Shown here one piece after another: positions 36,670-44,653 of a stretch of DNA of 64,000 nt. Made by a program: the position numbers and the translations under genes. How positions within the stretch are numbered: the stretch's first letter is position 1; each line of letters begins with the position of its first letter. The stretch is taken from the NCBI RefSeq assembly GCF_002831585.1, contig NZ_CP025113.1, positions 5,471,001-5,535,000 of the forward strand, given 5' to 3'. The notes under the pieces were generated by a model. That model had not been told where the DNA came from. It was given only the letters and a program-made list of their open reading frames with translations, and made no database searches. This stretch comes from Bradyrhizobium sp. SK17 (GTDB taxonomy: Bacteria > Pseudomonadota > Alphaproteobacteria > Rhizobiales > Xanthobacteraceae).

Positions 36670-38481
36670 CTATGTCGGCGGCCGCTTCTCGGAGCCGAGG
36701 CGGCGCTGTGGAGACGCGGATGCAGCAGCAAGTTGGTCGATGCTGTCACGCTGGCGATCGAAAGCGCCAAGCAGTTCCCCTTGCAGCAGCCGGCCGCCGG
36801 ACAACTTCATCCGGAGCGGATCGACGTTGCGGCCGTTGATCCGCACCTCATAATAGAGATGCGGTCCGGTCGAGAGCCCGGTCGATCCGACATAGGCGAT
36901 CGTCTCGCCCTGACGAACGCGGTCTCCGATCTTCAGCTCGGGCGGGACGCTCGCGATGTGGGCGTACGTCGTCTCATAACCGCGATCGTGGCGGATCCGG
37001 ATGTATTTGCCATATCCGCGTTCGTACCCTTCGGTCTCGACCACGCCGGCGCCGGCGGCGGCAATCGGCGACCCATACGGCGCGGCGTAGTCGACGCCCT
37101 CATGGAAACGGCGATCGCCCAGGATCGGATGAATCCGCCAGCCAAACCCGTCGCCGAGGCGACCGCTGACCACCGGCTTGCGCAACAGGAACTTGGTGAT
37201 CGACTGGCCGCCCTCGTCGTAGAAGTCAGAGCTGCCGTCATCCGGCGCCGTGAACCGGTAGTAGCGGCGGGTCTGGCCGCCAGCAGCGAGGTCGATGAAC
37301 ACCAGTTCCGGCTGGCCGATCTCGTTGGGGGCATAGATGATCTTGGCAACATCGGCATCGCCGAGCGGTCCATCGAGGTCGAAGTCGCGGCCGCAAAGAC
37401 GCAGCAATTCGGCAACGATGCCCTCGTCGACGTGATTGGACCGTGCAAGCGCGTTGAGGCCGTCACGTAGCGTTTCGCCGGGGACAGAATGCGTATCGAT
37501 GGTCTGACGCAGCAACTTCTCGTTCCGCACGGCAAGGTCCGGCTGCTCCGGCACGATCGCCTGGTATTGACCGCTGTCGGTGCGACCGACGGCGGACACG
37601 GTCGAGTCCACCTGTTCGATCGACACCTTCGCGACATGAGCGTTTGACGAAGCGCCGCCGTCGTTCTGCTCGATGATCGTGATCTTCTCGCCGCCGGACA
37701 GTGTCTTGCGGTCACCGGATGACGGAAAGGCAGCCAGGATGGACGGCGCGTCGTCGACCGCCTTCACGGCGTGCAGGATAGCCGCGAGCGTGTCACCAGC
37801 TCTGGCGATCACGATGTGCCGATGGTGACCGGTCGAAGCAGGCGACTTCGGAAGGCTCGTTACATTGACTGGTTCGCCGATCGGCGATGGCGCATGCGCC
37901 CCCTCTCCATCGTCGGCATAAGCGCTGGTACCGCCGGGCAACTCGCCGCGCGATCGGCCTACCCGGATGATCGATGGCAATTCCGACAGCAACGAATGTT
38001 GCGAGCCAACTCGCTGGTTGTTCTTGCTGCCTTCCGCCGATTCGCGGTGATCGTCCTGTGATGGTCCGGGATCGATCTCGGCAAGCCGTGCCGACACGCG
38101 GGTAAACGGCCGGACCGATCCGGCATCGCTCAACTGCTCGATCTTGAGCGCGACCGGAGTCTCCTGCGAGCTGAGCTTGTGGTCGAGCCGGTCACCGCGC
38201 CGCGCGTCATCGACCACCTGCCCCGTAGCGCGCGGAACCGAAACCACCGGCGACGCTGCAAATGTTGCGTGATAGCCGAACGTTCCGCGCAGCGCGCTAC
38301 CAAGGAGCGCGACGGCAGCAGTCCCGATCAGGACCGTCGCCGCCATCCAGCGGACACTCACGGCACGCCGGTCCGGCAGGCCGCCTGCGCCGGTCAGCGG
38401 CGGCTCGTCCAGCAAGGCGACATCGCGAACGCTCGATGAATGTCTATCCGTTCTCGTCGCTTCGCCGCGGCCAGTCATCAA
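36670..38481 (-). CDS. M23-family (LytM) protein with altered zinc site
   Basis: Envelope protein of 603 aa. A membrane anchor lies near residues 44-68 (WMAATVLIGTAAVALLGSAL). A long linker carries a LysM/OapA-like HIVIARAGDTLAAILHAVKA, then the C-terminal LytM domain from about residue 440. HEGVDYAAPYGSPIAAAGAG holds the HxxxD zinc pair and TTYAHIASVP the next histidine. The last motif, normally HLH, is HLY (STGPHLYYEVRING), so the third zinc ligand is a tyrosine. It may have weak or no peptidase activity and act as an activator; this is inference. Confidence 0.9.
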   Translation of the reverse strand: MMTGRGEATRTDRHSSSVRDVALLDEPPLTGAGGLPDRRAVSVRWMAATVLIGTAAVALLGSALRGTFGYHATFAASPVVSVPRATGQVVDDARRGDRLDHKLSSQETPVALKIEQLSDAGSVRPFTRVSARLAEIDPGPSQDDHRESAEGSKNNQRVGSQHSLLSELPSIIRVGRSRGELPGGTSAYADDGEGAHAPSPIGEPVNVTSLPKSPASTGHHRHIVIARAGDTLAAILHAVKAVDDAPSILAAFPSSGDRKTLSGGEKITIIEQNDGGASSNAHVAKVSIEQVDSTVSAVGRTDSGQYQAIVPEQPDLAVRNEKLLRQTIDTHSVPGETLRDGLNALARSNHVDEGIVAELLRLCGRDFDLDGPLGDADVAKIIYAPNEIGQPELVFIDLAAGGQTRRYYRFTAPDDGSSDFYDEGGQSITKFLLRKPVVSGRLGDGFGWRIHPILGDRRFHEGVDYAAPYGSPIAAAGAGVVETEGYERGYGKYIRIRHDRGYETTYAHIASVPPELKIGDRVRQGETIAYVGSTGLSTGPHLYYEVRINGRNVDPLRMKLSGGRLLQGELLGAFDRQRDSIDQLAAASASPQRRLGSEKRPPT

Positions 38482-38654
38482 CGCCCCTTATTCCCTGGGG
38501 CACGGTCACGGAATGCCGCCACGCCCACGGCGAACCGTAGATGCCATGCCGCTTGAGGCGATTGTTTGACGTTCGATCGGATTCGGTTGCTGGATGATGT
38601 CGAAATTCCCGTGGAAGCCCGGCATACCGCTGGCGCGGCTCGCGACCGCACGAA

Positions 38655-38996
38655 TCAGTTGTTGAGCGTCTTCGACGCGCGGCCGCGGTTCTTCATGATC
38701 AGCATGATGTTGCGAATGTAGATCAATGTGGCGAGGCCCTGCCCGATGATGATGACCGGCTCGCGCTTGGCAAGCCCATAGATCAGCGTCATCAGACCGC
38801 CGCCCATCGAGAAGAACCAGAACGCCATCGGCACCACGCTCTGCCCGGCACGCTCGCTGGAAATCCACTGCACCAGGAAGCGCGCGGTGAACAGCAATTG
38901 CGCGACGAGGCCGAACGCCAGCCAGAAGTCGAACTTGGCAACGAACACGTCGTAGAAATAGGCGCTCAGCGCCTGGCCGTACTGAATCAGCATCAT
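38655..38996 (-). CDS. Lipid-A-disaccharide synthase N-terminal domain protein
   Basis: Membrane protein of 113 aa with three to four hydrophobic segments. KFDFWLAFGLVAQLLFTARF, then LVQWISSERAGQSVVPMAFW and FFSMGGGLMTLIYGLAKREP, are the signature of the stand-alone LAB_N domain. The ATG at 38996 overlaps the stop of the glycosyltransferase (TAATG), so the two are coupled. Small LAB_N proteins often sit with ArnC-like and ArnT-like genes in lipid A or polyprenyl-sugar modification. Molecular role unknown. Confidence 0.88.
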   Translation of the reverse strand: MMLIQYGQALSAYFYDVFVAKFDFWLAFGLVAQLLFTARFLVQWISSERAGQSVVPMAFWFFSMGGGLMTLIYGLAKREPVIIIGQGLATLIYIRNIMLIMKNRGRASKTLNN

Positions 38997-39772
38997 TACA
39001 CCTTGGTCACGCCCGGCACTTCGGTAACGTCCGTCACCTCGGTGACGACAGGCGTCGGCTTCTTGCGGCGGATCAGCCACCACACGCCGGCGAGATCCAT
39101 GATCCCGATCCACAGCCGGTCGAAAAATCCATAGTTCGACACGCCGGAATGGCGCGGTCGGTCGACGACGTCGACATAGGCGATCGCATATCCCTCGCGG
39201 CGGACCAGCGCGGGCAGGAAGCGGTGCAGCCCGTCGAAATAGGGCATCGCCAGGAACACGTCGCGCGGAAACGCCTTGAGGCCGCACCCGGTATCGCGCG
39301 TGCCGTCACTCAAGATGATGCTGCGCACCGCATTGGCGATCCGCGATTGCAGCTTCTTGAATCCAGTATCCTTGCGTCCGACGCGTTGGCCCGCGGCGAG
39401 GCCGACGCGCCCGTTGCCGCTCGCGACCGCCGTGATCAGGTCTGGCAGGAATGCCGGATCATTCTGGCCATCGCCGTCGAGCGTCGCCACGATCGTACCG
39501 CGCGCGGCACGAACGCCGCTGCGCACCGCCGCCGATTGCCCCGAAGAGACCGCGTGACGGAGCTGCCGCAGATTGGGCCGCTGCGCCATGATCGCGCCGA
39601 GCCGTTCGCCGGTGGCATCGGTCGAGCCGTCGTTGACGTAGATGATCTCGTAAGCCCAACGCCCGTCGAGCGCGGCCGCGATCTCGGCGACCAGCAGCGC
39701 AACATTGTCCGCCTCGTTGCGCACGGGCACGACGATGGAAACGGCGACCGGCGTTGGGTCGGAAACAGGCAA
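38996..39772 (-). CDS. GT2 glycosyltransferase (polyprenyl-phosphate sugar transferase-like)
   Basis: Family 2 glycosyltransferase that probably loads a sugar onto a polyprenyl phosphate. VSIVVPVRNEADNVALLVAE, IIYVNDGSTDAT and VATLDGDGQNDPAFLPDLI give the nucleotide-sugar site; TRDTGCGLKAFPRDVF and QRVGRKDTGFKKLQSRIANA are ArnC/DPM1-like. A TTG at 39772 is the most plausible start, since an ATG at 39940 would overlap the PAP2 gene by 98 bp and give an Arg/Pro-rich, non-family N-terminus. The C-terminus has an odd Val-Thr-Glu tail (VVTEVTDVTEVPGVTKV). Confidence 0.88.
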   Translation of the reverse strand: MPVSDPTPVAVSIVVPVRNEADNVALLVAEIAAALDGRWAYEIIYVNDGSTDATGERLGAIMAQRPNLRQLRHAVSSGQSAAVRSGVRAARGTIVATLDGDGQNDPAFLPDLITAVASGNGRVGLAAGQRVGRKDTGFKKLQSRIANAVRSIILSDGTRDTGCGLKAFPRDVFLAMPYFDGLHRFLPALVRREGYAIAYVDVVDRPRHSGVSNYGFFDRLWIGIMDLAGVWWLIRRKKPTPVVTEVTDVTEVPGVTKV

Positions 39773-39842
39773 TTCGGCACTCGTGGTTGAATGTGGGGTC
39801 CGCGGCTGGAACCCGCCCGATCCGGCCGCCGGGCGACCGCTT

Positions 39843-40688
39843 TTATGGGGCGAAGGCGCTCCTCGCAACCCTTTTGAGGCGCCCTTCCGAGGGGCCCGGC
39901 AACGCCACCACAGTGCCATCGCGATCGATGGCAAAACCAAGGCGGCGGGCGGCGAACCAGTAGCGCACGGCGATCGCGCCGATCACGCCGACCGCAGCTC
40001 CCGCCACCACGTCGCTCGGATGATGGGCCAGCAGCACCAGCCGCGTTGCGATGATGATCAGCGCGTAGACCAGCATCGCGACCCGCGCCCGCGGCCACAC
40101 CGCCGACACGGCGAAGGCCAGCGCGAACGCGGTGATCGAATGTCCGGACGGAAAGCTCGAATAGGCCTCGGTGCCGGCGAAGTGCTGGAAGTTGAAGGCA
40201 TTGGCCTTGCCGCCGACGAACGGTCGTCCGCGGCCAACGACCCATTTGATCACCTCACCCACCGCGACCGACAAGGCAACCGACAGGAACAGGTATTGCA
40301 GCCTCGTCCCCAAGCCGAGCAAGGTCGCCCGCGCCACGCCGCGCAACGCGGGTGCTGCGAGCGCGACCGCGACCAGCAGCACGCCGAGTGTCCACAGCAC
40401 ATACTTGTCCTTGCCGAAGTCGGTCAGGATCTTCACCCACCAGAGGCTCGGCGTGCCGCGCGGCGGCATGATACTGATTTCAGCAACATCGATCGCGTAC
40501 ATCAGCGTGACGATGATGCAGCCGACGATGACCACGAGCAGCAGCACGTGGCGCGCCGAGCGCCGCGCCGCTGCGGCCCGTCGCGAATGCGACGGCGGGC
40601 GCACGAGCTGGGCAAGCGACAGCCAGAGCAGCGTCAGCAATCGTCCGAAATAATTGGCGGATTCCGCAGGGGCTGGCGGCGCCGGCAT
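39843..40688 (-). CDS. PAP2 family phosphatase
   Basis: Integral membrane phosphatase of 281 aa. The three motifs are present: KWVVGRGRP, FPSGHS and TRLVLLAHHPSDV. About six membrane segments. The ATG at 40688 has GGAG upstream and follows the GT39 stop by one base. In this context it may act on lipid A phosphate or undecaprenyl pyrophosphate (LpxE/LpxT-like); which is not decidable. Confidence 0.9.
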   Translation of the reverse strand: MPAPPAPAESANYFGRLLTLLWLSLAQLVRPPSHSRRAAAARRSARHVLLLVVIVGCIIVTLMYAIDVAEISIMPPRGTPSLWWVKILTDFGKDKYVLWTLGVLLVAVALAAPALRGVARATLLGLGTRLQYLFLSVALSVAVGEVIKWVVGRGRPFVGGKANAFNFQHFAGTEAYSSFPSGHSITAFALAFAVSAVWPRARVAMLVYALIIIATRLVLLAHHPSDVVAGAAVGVIGAIAVRYWFAARRLGFAIDRDGTVVALPGPSEGRLKRVARSAFAP

Positions 40689-40689
40689 G

Positions 40690-42351
40690 CTACTCCGTCC
40701 CTTCGGAACGGAAGATCGCAATCGAGACCGCCTTGCCCTGCGAGATGTTGTAGCCCTCGACGCGGACCGGCGCGTTGTAGCGCAGGCCGATCGCCTCGGC
40801 GCGTTGCACGAAGGCGCGCTCCGAGCGCTGCTCGACCAGCGCGAACCGACACGAGCCCTGCCCGAGGAAGTCAGCGGCGCCCGATCCGTCGGTAAGCAGC
40901 GTCGAGGTATCGGTCATGAAGACGAGGCTTGGCTCATGGAAGCCGGCCGCCGCTGCCTTGGGGCCGACACAGGTCACGTTGCGCAGCGCCCGCGCGACCT
41001 CCTGACTCGGAAACACCGTGGTGAGCCGCGGCAGCACCACACCGTAGGTGCCACCGGCCAGCAACGCCGCGGCGATCACCGCATTGAGCAGCGAGCGCTC
41101 GGCGCGGCTGTCCTCGAACATCCACCAGGCGATCAGGCCGAACACCATCGCGACGGCGAACAACGGCCAGGCCGGAAACACCGGCTGGTGGATCGCCTTG
41201 ATCGCGCCGACGATCACGAGCACCGACCCGAATGCAGGGATCGCAAACCACCAGGCTGCGCCACGGATCAGCCAGGAGCGCGACAGCACGCGCCGCTCCA
41301 GCGCCCCCACGGTCAGGATCGCGATTGCCGGATAGAGCGGCAGCACGTAATGCGGCAGCTTGGTCAGCACCGCCTCGAACACGATCCAGGACGGGACCAG
41401 CCAGGCCAGCAGGAACTGGGCGCCGGGCTCGCGCCGCGCACGCCAGACCGCCGGCGCCGCCATGCCGGCGAGCGGCGCAGCCGGCCAGAACGTGATCCAG
41501 AACAGCAGCAGATAGAGCCCCGGCGGCGCGCCATGGGACTCTTGGGCACCGAGCTTGCTCAGCATGTCGCCGCCGACCGAGTCGGCAAAGAAGGTCTCGC
41601 CGGCGCGCAGGAAGATCAGCACGAACCACGGCAGCACCAGCACCAGGGTCCACATCAGGCCCCACACCGGACGCATCCGCCAGAACCACGCCGCCGACCG
41701 ATCGAGGATCGCAAGCCCGGCCATCGCAAGGCCGACGAACATCAGGATCAGCGGCCCCTTGAGCAGGATGCCGACCGCGAGCGCCGTCCAGAAGATCGCG
41801 GGCGGTCCCCATGACGGATGCGCAGGATCCTCGCCGCGTTGCCAGGACAGATAGACCCGCGCCATCGCGCCCATCGCCGCGGTCACGGTCAGCAGCAGCA
41901 TCGCGTCGGTCTTGGCAAGCCGCGCCTCGACCCCGAGCAGCACGCAGCTTGCCATCATCAACGCGGCGAGCGCCGCGCCCTGCCGGGTCACGAAGGCAAG
42001 CGCCGTCCAATAGGTCAACAGCACGGCGCCGATCGCGCCGATCAGGGACGGCAGGCGATAGACCCAGATGCGGACCTGGGCACGCGGTACCCCGAGCGCG
42101 GAGATGGTCTTGAGCGCCGCGGCCTGCATCCAGTAGATGCCGACCGGCTTCTTGTAGCGGACGTCGTCCTGGAACCGGATATCGACGAAGTCGCCGCTCT
42201 CGACCATCTGCTTGGTCGCCTGGGCGAAGCGCACCTCGTCACGGTCGATCGGCGGGATGGTGAAGAAGCCCGGCAGGAACAGCACCAGGCAGGTCAGCGT
42301 CAGGAATGCGATCGAACGCCAATGGCTGGCCGTCGCGAACTCGAACGCCAT
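40690..42351 (-). CDS. GT39 glycosyltransferase, ArnT-like
   Basis: Membrane transferase of 553 aa moving a sugar from a polyprenyl phosphate donor to an envelope lipid on the periplasmic side. The start at 42351 (MAFEFATASHWRSIAFLTLT) has AGG 8 nt upstream. The acidic loop motif after TM1 is IPPIDRDEVRFAQATKQMVE and is followed by YKKPVGIYWMQ, both ArnT/PMT signatures. Ten or more membrane helices and a C-terminal periplasmic domain. First gene of a GT39-PAP2-GT2-LAB_N run, all minus and tightly spaced. Confidence 0.92.
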   Translation of the reverse strand: MAFEFATASHWRSIAFLTLTCLVLFLPGFFTIPPIDRDEVRFAQATKQMVESGDFVDIRFQDDVRYKKPVGIYWMQAAALKTISALGVPRAQVRIWVYRLPSLIGAIGAVLLTYWTALAFVTRQGAALAALMMASCVLLGVEARLAKTDAMLLLTVTAAMGAMARVYLSWQRGEDPAHPSWGPPAIFWTALAVGILLKGPLILMFVGLAMAGLAILDRSAAWFWRMRPVWGLMWTLVLVLPWFVLIFLRAGETFFADSVGGDMLSKLGAQESHGAPPGLYLLLFWITFWPAAPLAGMAAPAVWRARREPGAQFLLAWLVPSWIVFEAVLTKLPHYVLPLYPAIAILTVGALERRVLSRSWLIRGAAWWFAIPAFGSVLVIVGAIKAIHQPVFPAWPLFAVAMVFGLIAWWMFEDSRAERSLLNAVIAAALLAGGTYGVVLPRLTTVFPSQEVARALRNVTCVGPKAAAAGFHEPSLVFMTDTSTLLTDGSGAADFLGQGSCRFALVEQRSERAFVQRAEAIGLRYNAPVRVEGYNISQGKAVSIAIFRSEGTE

Positions 42352-42514
42352 GAATAGCCTGCGGCTCGAATGCGCAGGTTTTACAGACTGTTGCCCTGCT
42401 CCAAAGCGCCGGGGTTGGAGGCTATCCACCATGGATTTCGCATACGATGAAACCGCAGCGCAAACAACCGTGCTGTTCCCCTTTCCACCCGTACCATTCC
42501 GCTTTCCCGCGCCA

Positions 42515-44653
42515 TCATTGCACGCGGATCACAACGGTATCCGCCGCGCCGGTGGCGTCGATCACGGTCAGCCGCGCAAAACCCGGCCCGGGCGGCTCGA
42601 TCAGGCGCTGCCGCCGGCTGTCGATGTCCCCGGCTGAGACACCATTCACAAGGACCGTTAGGGGCAGCACCCCGCCGGCGACCTTGACCGGCATCGCCGC
42701 ATTGCGGCCGCCCTCGGATTGATCGACATCGATGCGCGAGCCGTTCAGCGGAAACTGGATATGCGGCGCCTGATCATTGCCGCTGCGGACCAGTTCGCCG
42801 AGCGGCCGGAACCGGCGCAGCGGCGGCGGCAGTTTTGCGTTGGAGGCGACCAGCACGCCGCGCGGCGGCTTGGGCAAGGCCGCCGGGATCTTCCCGGTGC
42901 GCGCGAAGGCGTCGAACAGGATCGGTGCCGCAGCCGTGCGGCCAACGAGACCCGGCACCGGTGCGCCGTCCGGACGGCCGACCCAGACGCCGACCGTGAT
43001 GTGGCCGTCGAAGCCGACCGACCAGGCGTCGCGATAGCCGTAGCTGGTACCGGTCTTGAACGCGATCCGGTTGTGCACGCCGTTCTCCGGCGGCGGCGTG
43101 CCGAGCAGGACATTGCCGACCTGCCAGGCGGCGGCCTGATCCATCAGCCGCATCGTGTCGCGGCGATCATTCGCCTGCACGATCTCGCGCAGCGGCCTGG
43201 TGACGCCGAGCCGCGCCAACCCGGAATAGAGCTGGACCAGATCCTGCAACGTGATGCCGACGCCGCCGAGGCCCATCGCAAGACCCGGCGCCTCGTCCTT
43301 CGGCAGCACCAGGCTGGTGCCGGCCTGCTTCAGCCGCGACGACAGCCGGCTCGCCCCGACCCGGTCGAGCAATGCGATCGCCGGCACATTGAGCGACAAT
43401 TGCAGGGCCTTGCGGATCGGCACCGTGCCCTGGAACGTCATGTCGAAATTTTCCGGCGCGTAGCTGCCGAAGCGGATCGGCCGGTCTTCGATCAGGCTAT
43501 CGGGATGGACGAAGCCATCCTCGAAGGCGAGACCATAGATGAACGGCTTCAAGGTCGAGCCCGGCGAGCGCACCGCGCGCGTCATGTCGACCTGCCCGGC
43601 CCGCCGCTCGTCGAAATAGTCTGCCGAACCGACCCGTGCGAGCACGTCGCCGGTCTCATTGTCGACCGCGACGATCGCGACCGAGACGTCAGGCCCCTGC
43701 GCGATGGCGCGGTCGCGCGCCAGCGCCTCCAGGTTACGCTGCAACGTGGCGTCCAGCGTCAGCTTGATGACGGGTGCGTCCTTCATCGTCGCGACCGCCT
43801 GGTCAGCCGAGTGCGGCGCCAGGATCGGGATCTGCTTGCGCAGCTTCGGCACTGCCGCGGCCCTGGCCTGCGCGGCATCGTCCGTCGACACCACGCCGTC
43901 CTCCACCATGCGGTCGAGCACGCGATCGCGCGCGGCATGAGCGGCTTCGGGGTAACGGTCGAGCCGCCGGCGCTCCGGCGATTGCGGCAACGCCACCAGC
44001 AACGCGGCCTCCGCCAGCGACAGTCGCTTCGGCTCCTTGCCGAAATAGGCGATCGAGGCGGCGCGGACGCCCTCGAGATTGCCGCCGAAGGGCGCCAGCG
44101 CGAGATAGAGATCGAGGATCTGGTCCTTCGAGAGCTGCCGCTCCAGTTCGACCGCTCGCACCATCTGCCGCAGTTTTGCATACAACGAGCGCTGATGCCG
44201 CGGCTCGATCAGCCGCGCCAGTTGCATCGTGATGGTCGAACCGCCGGACACGATATGGCCACGGGTGAGCAACTGGAATCCAGCGCGCGACAGCGCCAGC
44301 GGATCGACGCCGTGGTGCTCATAGAAGCGCTTGTCCTCATAGGCGAACAACAGCTTGAGGTAGCCGGGATCGACCGACGTCTTGGCGTCGACCGGCAACC
44401 GCCAGCGCCCATCCGCCATCGCATAGGCGCGCAACAGCTTTCCGTTGCGATCGACGACCGTGGTCGAAACCTGCTGCGCCTTGTCGAGCGGCAACGGACC
44501 GAGCGAGACGACCCAGGCCGCGAAGGCACCGGTGATCGCAACAAGCACGACCGCTATCGCAGCCGCGGCGCGCAGCACCAGACTCTTGCGACCGCCATCA
44601 TGGCCGGGCTTGTCCCGGCATGACGACTGTTGCTGGTTCACGACTTCACTCAT
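42515..44653 (-). CDS. pbpC: Penicillin-binding protein 1C
   Basis: Bifunctional class A PBP of 712 aa. The N-terminal anchor is LRAAAAIAVVLVAITGAFAA. The transglycosylase domain has FAYEDKRFYEHHGVDPLALS and GGSTITMQLARLIEP. The transpeptidase active site is RSPGSTLKPFIYGLAFEDGF (SxxK in GSTLK), with SLN in LQLSLNVPAI and KTGTS in FKTGTSYGYRD. The C-terminal BiPBP_C domain begins near residue 620. It overlaps the alpha-2-macroglobulin gene by 4 nt, the standard pairing. Confidence 0.95.
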   Translation of the reverse strand: MSEVVNQQQSSCRDKPGHDGGRKSLVLRAAAAIAVVLVAITGAFAAWVVSLGPLPLDKAQQVSTTVVDRNGKLLRAYAMADGRWRLPVDAKTSVDPGYLKLLFAYEDKRFYEHHGVDPLALSRAGFQLLTRGHIVSGGSTITMQLARLIEPRHQRSLYAKLRQMVRAVELERQLSKDQILDLYLALAPFGGNLEGVRAASIAYFGKEPKRLSLAEAALLVALPQSPERRRLDRYPEAAHAARDRVLDRMVEDGVVSTDDAAQARAAAVPKLRKQIPILAPHSADQAVATMKDAPVIKLTLDATLQRNLEALARDRAIAQGPDVSVAIVAVDNETGDVLARVGSADYFDERRAGQVDMTRAVRSPGSTLKPFIYGLAFEDGFVHPDSLIEDRPIRFGSYAPENFDMTFQGTVPIRKALQLSLNVPAIALLDRVGASRLSSRLKQAGTSLVLPKDEAPGLAMGLGGVGITLQDLVQLYSGLARLGVTRPLREIVQANDRRDTMRLMDQAAAWQVGNVLLGTPPPENGVHNRIAFKTGTSYGYRDAWSVGFDGHITVGVWVGRPDGAPVPGLVGRTAAAPILFDAFARTGKIPAALPKPPRGVLVASNAKLPPPLRRFRPLGELVRSGNDQAPHIQFPLNGSRIDVDQSEGGRNAAMPVKVAGGVLPLTVLVNGVSAGDIDSRRQRLIEPPGPGFARLTVIDATGAADTVVIRVQ

